Assembly: GCA_027483005.1 (NCBI GenBank)
Contig: JAIXVN010000638.1
Coordinates: forward strand, 1 to 21,372
DNA from: Verrucomicrobiaceae bacterium
GTDB taxonomy: Bacteria > Verrucomicrobiota > Verrucomicrobiia > Verrucomicrobiales > Akkermansiaceae
Direction: 5' to 3'
Length of the DNA: 21,372 bases
Part shown: positions 16,445 through 21,372 of the stretch, in pieces
Layout of the letters: each line of letters begins with the position of its first letter
How positions within the stretch are numbered: the first letter of the stretch is position 1
Position numbers and translations under genes: made by a program
Notes under the pieces: generated by a model
What the model saw: only the letters and a program-made list of their open reading frames with translations
Databases searched by the model: none
What the model was told of the DNA's origin: nothing

Positions 16445-16848
16445 TCCTCAAGAAGGCCTGATCAGCCCAAATCCTCAATTCTCAATCGATCCCGAGAGGC
16501 TCCGCCGATTGGATGGACGATGGTTGCCTGACGATGGTTGATTTTTGAATGAATGACACAGCCATCCAGCGGCGTGTCCTTCCCCGTCCCGGGCGGCTCG
16601 GACCTGCGCCATTGGGAAACGGTCGGCACGATCACCGATCTTGCAGATTCCGCCACCTGCCAGCCCCTCCGGCATGAAAAGCCGCTTCAAAAGTGATTCT
16701 CATCCCTGATTGCCTGCTGTCACTTCACGGGGAGCCGAATTCGCGAGGATTCCGGCCCTTTTTCGTTCCGACCTCATTCCCCTTGCCCTGCCCGCCCCGC
16801 GTCTTAGCATCCAACGCCTGCAAAGGCCCTGTGCGCCTGTTTCCGCCC
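16445..16848. other. Gap upstream of purL; no confident gene
   Basis: These 404 bp separate the WYL regulator from purL and should contain the purL promoter and leader. A near-palindrome (GGCCTGATCAGCCC, 16455-16468) follows the WYL stop. Three loose heptads (AATCCTC, AATTCTC, AATCGAT) lie at 16470-16490. A 9-bp direct repeat CGATGGTTG occurs at 16518 and 16532. A 47-codon frame at 16553-16696 (MTQPSSGV...) starts with ATG but has no recognisable relatives or good ribosome binding site. I saw no purine riboswitch-like core. Confidence 0.4.
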
Positions 16849-19800
16849 ATGAACTGCATTTTCGTTGAAAAGAAAGCTGGCTTCGCCTCCGAAGCCCGTC
16901 ACCTGCTGCACGACCTCAAGGAATCCCTCGGCCTGGAAAGCCTGACGGATCTGCGCGTGGTGCAACGCTACGGAGTGGATGGCGTCAGTGACGCAGACTT
17001 CGAAAATGCCGTTCGCTCGATCCTTTCCGAGCCCCAGGTCGATGAGGTTTCTCCGGACCTCGCTCTCGCTTCAGACGAGGCCGCCTTCGCCGTCGAGTTC
17101 CTCCCCGGCCAGTTCGACCAGCGAGCCGACTCCGCCGCCCAATGCATCCAGATCCTCACCGGCCAGGACAAGCCATTCGTTTCCTCGGCGAAGATCATCG
17201 TCCTGAAGGGGGCGCTTTCCGCCGGCGAGATCGCCCGCGTGAAACAGTTCGTCATCAACGCGGTCGACTCCCATGAGGTCCCCGTGGCGACGCTTTCCAA
17301 CCGACAAACCCCGGCCTCACCCGCCGACGTCGCCATCCTCACCGGCTTCACCTCCCTTGATCCCAGCAGCGTCCGCGCCGACTTCGGCCTTGCCATGTCC
17401 GCCGAGGACGTCGCGTTCTGCCAGGCCTATTTCCGCGATGAGGAAAAGCGCGACCCGAGCCTGACGGAGATCAAGATGCTCGACACCTACTGGTCCGATC
17501 ACTGCCGCCACACCACCTTCCTCACCCGCATCGAGGAAGACACCTTCGACGAAGGCACCGAAGTCATCCAGCGCGCCTGGAACACCTACCTCGAGACCCG
17601 GAAAAACCTCGGCCGCGAGGACAAGCCCATCACCCTGATGGACATCGCCCTCATCGGCATGCGCGAGCTCAAGGCCTCCGGTGAACTCGACAACCTCGAA
17701 GTCTCCGAGGAAGTCAACGCCGCCTCCATCGTCGTCCCCGTCCAGATCTCCAATCCCCAATCCCCGATCTCCGATCCAACCACCGAAGAATGGTTGATCA
17801 TGTTCAAGAACGAGACCCACAACCACCCCACCGAAATCGAGCCCTTCGGTGGAGCCGCCACCTGCCTCGGTGGTTGCATCCGAGATCCGCTTTCCGGTCG
17901 TTCCTATGTCTATCAGGCCATGCGCGTCACCGGCGCGGGCAACCCTCTAACAGCCTTCGCCGACACCCTGCCGGGAAAACTTCCGCAGAAGAAGATCTGC
18001 CAGGTCGCCGCCCACGGCTACTCGTCCTACGGCAACCAGATCGGACTCGCCACCGGCCAGGTCGCGGAGGTCTATCACCCCGGATACGTTGCCAAGCGCC
18101 TTGAAATCGGGGCCGTTGTCGCCGCCGCTCCGCGCTCTCAGGTTTTCCGCGGCACCCCGGCTCCCGGCGATGTGATCCTCCTCATCGGCGGCCGCACCGG
18201 TCGAGATGGAGTCGGCGGAGCCACCGGGTCCTCGAAGGAACACACCGACACCGCCCTCGAAAACTCCGCCGAAGTGCAGAAGGGCGACGCCCCCACCGAG
18301 CGGAAGATCCAGCGCCTTTTCCGCAATCCGGAGCTCACGAAAAAGATCAAGATCTGCAATGACTTCGGCGCCGGCGGTGTCTCCGTCGCCATCGGCGAGA
18401 TCGCCCCTTCGCTTGAGATCAACCTCGATGCCGTGCCCAAGAAATACGACGGACTCGACGGCACCGAGCTCGCCATTTCCGAATCCCAGGAACGCATGGC
18501 GGTCTGCGTCGATCCCCGCGAGATCGCCTACTTCACCGCCGAGGCCGACAAGGAGAACCTCGAGTGCGTCCACGTCGCCAACGTCACCGACAGCGGCCGC
18601 CTCATCATGACCTGGCGCGGCAAAACCATCGTCAACCTCTCCCGCGCCTTCCTCGACACCAACGGCGTCCAACAAACCGCCAAGGTGCACGTCCAAAAGC
18701 CCTCTGATCTGACGACTCGAGGCGTCTTGACACCCTCTCTATCTTCCATCCATGAACACTCCACTCTATCTCAGCGAATCACACCGCAGGAACTCAGAGA
18801 AAGCCTCGGAGCTGCTGGCATCCCAGTCATCGAGACCCTTGAGCGAGTCCATCGCGCAAGTCAAAAGCCTGGAGTCCCGCAGCCAACGACACGCCAGCAA
18901 CGGGCAGACTTCGACAAGTCCGTCCGCTCCCTCGAAGAAAAGCAACTGAGGGAGCTCGGTTTCCTCGACGCCTCGGACTTCTTCGAGTCCTGGAAAAAGA
19001 CGGACCAGCTGGGCGGGGCCGAGCACAAGGTCTATCCCGACGGTCAGGGCTCGTTCATCAAATCCAACAACGGAGTTTATCACGGAACCTGGCTCCAGCT
19101 CCTCGAACGTCTCCATCTCCATCGCCTGCTGTTCCCGGAAACGGCCTACGAATTTCTAGGCCTCGTCGAAGATCCCGAGTTCGGAATCAGCATCATGCTG
19201 CGCCAACCCGAGGTCTACGCCGCCCGCAATGGCGAAGGCAATTACCTCGGTGCCTCACGGGGACAGGTGGAGCACTTCATGCAGCAGGCCTTCCAGGCCT
19301 TCCGATTCCGCAACGATGACTACTACGTGCCGGCCTTGGATCTCTTCATCGAGGACCTCCACGACGAGAACGTGCTGATCGCCGAAGACGGAGAAACGCT
19401 CCAGTTCATCGATCCCGTCCTCTATCTCCGCACTCCGGACCGGGAAATTCCCAAGCCCTCTTCCACTTCTCACTTTCCACTTCTCACTTCCCACTTATCC
19501 AGCCTCACCGTCTGCTCCCAGAAGGGCCTCGGCGAGCGCTTTGATGGTTCCGTCGGAGCCGGCACCGTCCTCTGGCCCTTTGGCGGCAAGCAACAGATCA
19601 CGCCGCCCGATGCGATGGTCGCCAAGCTGCCACTGCTCGAAGGCTCCACCGACGTCGCCACCTTCATGAGCTGGGGCTTCAATCCCTATCTCTCCGAAAA
19701 GTCCCCCTTCCACGGCGCGGTCTATGCCGTCACCGAATCGGTCTGCAAGGCCGTCGCCGCCGGAGCCCGACTCTCCGATGTCCGGCTCACGCTTCAGGAG

Positions 19801-21372
19801 TATTTCCCGAAACTCGGCAACGACCCGAAACGCTGGGGTCTGCCCTTCGCAGCGCTGTTAGGCGCCTTCCACGCCCAGCACTCGCTGCGCCTCGCCGCCA
19901 TCGGAGGAAAGGACTCGATGTCCGGTTCGTTCAACGACCTCGACGTCCCGCCGACCCTCGTCTCGTTCGCCCTCGCCCCCGGCAAGGCCAGCCTGGCGCT
20001 TTCGCCCGAGTTCAAGCAGTCCGGCTCCACGATCTCGCTCGTCGAGGTCCCGCTCGATGCCGACCAGCTCCCGGACTTTGAGGAACTGAAGTCCCTCGCC
20101 GAGCAGCTCCATCAGCTCAACGCGGAAGGCAAGTTCCTGGCCCTCCACCACATCGGCCACGCCGGCATTGCCGCCGCCCTCGCCAAAATGGCCTTCGGCA
20201 ACCACCTCGGATTCGTGGCGGCGGATTCCATCCGCCATGCCTTTCAGGAACGCTACTTTGCCTTCCTCATCGAGCACATCGAGCCGCTCCCAACCTCCCT
20301 CAGCTCCGAGGTTATCGGCCACACCACCGCCGAGCCCACCCTTATCCTCAACGGCGAGACCCACACTCTGACCGACCTCCTCGCCGCCTGGACCGGCACC
20401 CTCGAGCCCGTCTATCCGACCCGGCCGGAGACCGCAGATCAGAGATCGGAGATCGGAGATCATGGATTGCAGATCCCCTTCTTCACCTCTTCCCAATCCC
20501 CTATCCCCTATCCCCTATCTCCTATCGGCAAACCTCTGGTTTGCATCCCCGCCTTCCCCGGCACGAACTCCGAATACGATTCCGCCAAGGCCTTCCGCGA
20601 AGCCGGAGCCGAGGCCGAGATCCTCGTTTTCCGCAACCTCAGCTCCGCCCACATCGAGGACTCGCTGAAGCAGCTCGCCGAACGAATCCGCCAATCGCAG
20701 ATCCTGATGTTCCCCGGTGGCTTCAGCGCCGGTGACGAACCCGATGGCTCCGCCAAGTTCATCGCCACCATCATCCGCAATCCCCGCGTGGCCGATGCGA
20801 TCATGGATCTCATCAGGAACCGCGACGGCCTCGTGCTCGGCATCTGCAACGGCTTCCAGGCCCTCATCAAGACCGGGCTGGTGCCCTATGGGCAGATCGG
20901 AGATCGGAGATCGGAGATCCTGGACTCTTCCATCCCCCATCCCCAATCTCCAATCCCCGATCCGTCGGCGCAACCGACGCTCGTCCACAACACCATCGGC
21001 CGACATATCTCGTGTTATGTCACCACCAAGGTGATCAGCACCCTTTCCCCCTGGCTCGCGCTCAATCAGCCCGGCGACCTCCACTCGGTCCCGCTTTCCC
21101 ACGGCGAGGGCAACTTCCACGCCAGCCCGGAAATCATCGCCGAACTTGCCAGAAACGGTCAGATCGCAACCCAATACGTCGATGCCACTGGCCAGCCCTC
21201 GATGGACCACTTTGTGAACCCGAACGGCTCGCGTTTCGCCATCGAAGGCATCACCAGCCCCTGCGGTCGGGTCTTCGGAAAAATGGCCCACACCGAGCGC
21301 GCCGGCCACCTCGTCGCCCGCAACATCCCCGGGGAAAAGCACCAACCGATCTTCCGGGCGGGGGTGAGATAC
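16849..21372 (+). CDS. purL: Phosphoribosylformylglycinamidine synthase, long single-chain form, with in-frame inserts
   Basis: Catalyses the ATP- and glutamine-dependent step FGAR to FGAM in purine synthesis; cytoplasmic. All 1508 codons seen are open, and the protein ends near its expected C-terminus at the window edge. It follows the single-chain TIGR01857 type: N-terminal domain (FLPGQFDQRADSAAQCIQILT), HNHPTEIEPFGGAA (324-337), GGATGSSKEH (456-465), LDTNGVQQ just before the mid-linker, CSQKGLGERFD (889-899), IGGKDSMSGSF, and a C-terminal glutaminase with GICNGFQ (Cys1333) and MAHTER (His1481, Glu1483). Usual length is roughly 1230-1260. The excess comes from a 265-residue kinase-like insert (619-883) and three short repeat-encoded loops (300-310, 1196-1226, 1349-1375). 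All catalytic motifs remain, so it is probably functional. Confidence 0.93.
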   Translation, partial: MNCIFVEKKAGFASEARHLLHDLKESLGLESLTDLRVVQRYGVDGVSDADFENAVRSILSEPQVDEVSPDLALASDEAAFAVEFLPGQFDQRADSAAQCIQILTGQDKPFVSSAKIIVLKGALSAGEIARVKQFVINAVDSHEVPVATLSNRQTPASPADVAILTGFTSLDPSSVRADFGLAMSAEDVAFCQAYFRDEEKRDPSLTEIKMLDTYWSDHCRHTTFLTRIEEDTFDEGTEVIQRAWNTYLETRKNLGREDKPITLMDIALIGMRELKASGELDNLEVSEEVNAASIVVPVQISNPQSPISDPTTEEWLIMFKNETHNHPTEIEPFGGAATCLGGCIRDPLSGRSYVYQAMRVTGAGNPLTAFADTLPGKLPQKKICQVAAHGYSSYGNQIGLATGQVAEVYHPGYVAKRLEIGAVVAAAPRSQVFRGTPAPGDVILLIGGRTGRDGVGGATGSSKEHTDTALENSAEVQKGDAPTERKIQRLFRNPELTKKIKICNDFGAGGVSVAIGEIAPSLEINLDAVPKKYDGLDGTELAISESQERMAVCVDPREIAYFTAEADKENLECVHVANVTDSGRLIMTWRGKTIVNLSRAFLDTNGVQQTAKVHVQKPSDLTTRGVLTPSLSSIHEHSTLSQRITPQELRESLGAAGIPVIETLERVHRASQKPGVPQPTTRQQRADFDKSVRSLEEKQLRELGFLDASDFFESWKKTDQLGGAEHKVYPDGQGSFIKSNNGVYHGTWLQLLERLHLHRLLFPETAYEFLGLVEDPEFGISIMLRQPEVYAARNGEGNYLGASRGQVEHFMQQAFQAFRFRNDDYYVPALDLFIEDLHDENVLIAEDGETLQFIDPVLYLRTPDREIPKPSSTSHFPLLTSHLSSLTVCSQKGLGERFDGSVGAGTVLWPFGGKQQITPPDAMVAKLPLLEGSTDVATFMSWGFNPYLSEKSPFHGAVYAVTESVCKAVAAGARLSDVRLTLQEYFPKLGNDPKRWGLPFAALLGAFHAQHSLRLAAIGGKDSMSGSFNDLDVPPTLVSFALAPGKASLALSPEFKQSGSTISLVEVPLDADQLPDFEELKSLAEQLHQLNAEGKFLALHHIGHAGIAAALAKMAFGNHLGFVAADSIRHAFQERYFAFLIEHIEPLPTSLSSEVIGHTTAEPTLILNGETHTLTDLLAAWTGTLEPVYPTRPETADQRSEIGDHGLQIPFFTSSQSPIPYPLSPIGKPLVCIPAFPGTNSEYDSAKAFREAGAEAEILVFRNLSSAHIEDSLKQLAERIRQSQILMFPGGFSAGDEPDGSAKFIATIIRNPRVADAIMDLIRNRDGLVLGICNGFQALIKTGLVPYGQIGDRRSEILDSSIPHPQSPIPDPSAQPTLVHNTIGRHISCYVTTKVISTLSPWLALNQPGDLHSVPLSHGEGNFHASPEIIAELARNGQIATQYVDATGQPSMDHFVNPNGSRFAIEGITSPCGRVFGKMAHTERAGHLVARNIPGEKHQPIFRAGVRY
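17746..17777 (+). repeat. Heptad tract translated inside purL (first)
   Basis: Four and a half seven-base units of the ATCTCCA / ATCCCCA / ATCCCCG type lie in the purL frame and encode ISNPQSPISDP (residues 300-310). They fall between VVPVQ and EEWLIMFKNETHNHP, a loop that varies in this family. No facing inverted arm is seen. Confidence 0.75.
18703..19496 (+). mobile_element. In-frame kinase-like domain inserted in the purL linker
   Basis: About 265 codons between VHVQKP and LSSLTVCSQKGL, where relatives normally have a linker of a few dozen residues. The translated segment is globular and unrelated to PurL. It has LTPQELRESLG-like sequence near its start (ITPQELRESLGAAG), then GGAEHKVY (722-729), a putative ATP-site lysine in FIKSNN (Lys738), LHRLLFPETAYEFLG, DLHDENVL (Asp836, His838, Asn841, like the catalytic loop) and FIDPV (Asp855, in the metal-binding Asp position). 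This order matches the small kinase-fold 'polyvalent protein kinase' group (Pfam Kinase-PolyVal) linked to mobile elements; I assign it from memory of the motif pattern. The first 80 codons use many more A/T-ending codons (aca, cta, tct, aga, gga, agt) than purL around them. The right edge is a heptad tract (19461-19495). No transposase or intein motif is present. Confidence 0.68.
19461..19495 (+). repeat. Heptad tract at the right junction of the purL insert
   Basis: Five perfect-period units (TTCCACT, TCTCACT, TTCCACT, TCTCACT, TCCCACT) join the end of the kinase-like domain (LRTPDREIPKP) directly to the conserved PurL sequence LTVCSQKGL. They encode about SSTSHFPLLTSHL (871-883). The tract is 35 bases long, not a multiple of three, so its length matters for keeping frame. 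No matching left arm was found near 18700. Confidence 0.8.
20436..20525 (+). repeat. Paired heptad arms translated inside purL (third site)
   Basis: The left arm (20436-20463) is AGATCGG-type heptads, the right arm (20491-20525) is CCCCTAT-type heptads, and a 27-bp spacer lies between. The arms are roughly complementary (five to six of seven bases per unit). The 90-bp element is in frame and encodes an extra loop of about 30 residues (1196-1226) between the synthetase half (LAAWTGTLEPVYPT) and the glutaminase domain (KPLVCIPAFPGTNSE). Confidence 0.82.
20894..20963 (+). repeat. Paired heptad arms translated inside purL (fourth site)
   Basis: The left arm is three AGATCGG units plus AGATCCT (20894-20921). 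The right arm is ATCCCCC / ATCCCCA / ATCTCCA / ATCCCCG (20932-20963), with a 10-bp gap, giving a compact possible hairpin. It adds about 25 residues (1349-1375) in the glutaminase domain, between the GLVPYG strand and PTLVHNTIGRH. The left arm is the same unit as in the site at 20436. Confidence 0.82.

Noticed and set aside
16553..16696. Possible 47-codon gene upstream of purL
   Set aside because: No recognisable motif, weak ribosome binding site and competing frames on the other strand.
18752..18949. Independent small gene MNTPLYLSES...
   Set aside because: After the first few codons the frame is Ser-rich and unconvincing, while the purL-frame reading of the same DNA gives well-formed protein; kept only as a hint of an older start.
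18703..19496. Intein in PurL
   Set aside because: The insert has no Cys/Ser at its start, no HINT blocks, no LAGLIDADG or HNH motif and no C-terminal His-Asn; its motifs look like a kinase fold.
18703..19496. Insertion sequence or transposon disrupting purL
   Set aside because: No transposase, no terminal inverted repeats or target duplication could be seen, and the purL frame stays open throughout.
20436..20963. CRISPR-like array
   Set aside because: Units are seven bases, contiguous and translated; there are no 25-40 bp repeats with unique spacers and no cas genes.

Overview
The window reads as a chromosome segment from a high-GC bacterium, most likely a verrucomicrobium (Luteolibacter/Haloferula-like). 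This placement is an inference. It rests on the GC-rich, C-ending codon use, a PstC with a very long extracytoplasmic loop, the single-chain (glutaminase-fused) FGAM synthase, and the RDD / SpoIIM / DUF4129 / DUF4350 / MoxR / DUF58 gene order. I saw no rRNA, tRNA, CRISPR array or transposase.

Layout. Bases 1-2183 (minus strand) hold a phosphate-uptake operon, pstS then pstC; pstC runs off the left edge. Next, also on the minus strand, is an unusual single-chain fusion of a GT4 glycosyltransferase and an LpxH-like metallophosphoesterase (2517-4451). Divergent from it on the plus strand are aroC (chorismate synthase), an overlapping CvpA-like membrane protein gene, and gatB (4640-8145). A minus-strand operon fills 8491-15202; in transcription order it is RDD protein, SpoIIM-like protein, DUF4129-like protein, DUF4350 lipoprotein, MoxR ATPase and DUF58 protein. 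Most junctions overlap or nearly touch, and the set resembles the envelope-associated MoxR/vWA modules of other bacteria. A WYL-domain regulator (15410-16444) is divergent from it and could control it. The right end (16849 to the edge) is a purL gene of the long TIGR01857 type, open to the last base.

Two unusual things stand out. First, purL carries an in-frame insert of about 265 codons (18703-19496) in the linker between its two halves. The insert looks like a small protein-kinase-fold protein of the 'polyvalent kinase' type, with its Lys, D-x-H-x-x-N and I-D-P motifs, while all PurL and glutaminase catalytic motifs around it are kept. Second, at least seven sites carry short tracts with a strict seven-base period. 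At four of them the tracts form inverted pairs around a spacer, so each could fold into a hairpin. The heptamer sequence differs from site to site but the period does not. One such hairpin lies exactly between moxR and the DUF58 gene and supplies the moxR stop codon. Four tracts or pairs lie inside purL and are translated in frame, one of them forming the right-hand edge of the kinase-like insert. Together these suggest an active, uncharacterised heptad-repeat system that spreads through intergenic gaps and tolerant protein loops.
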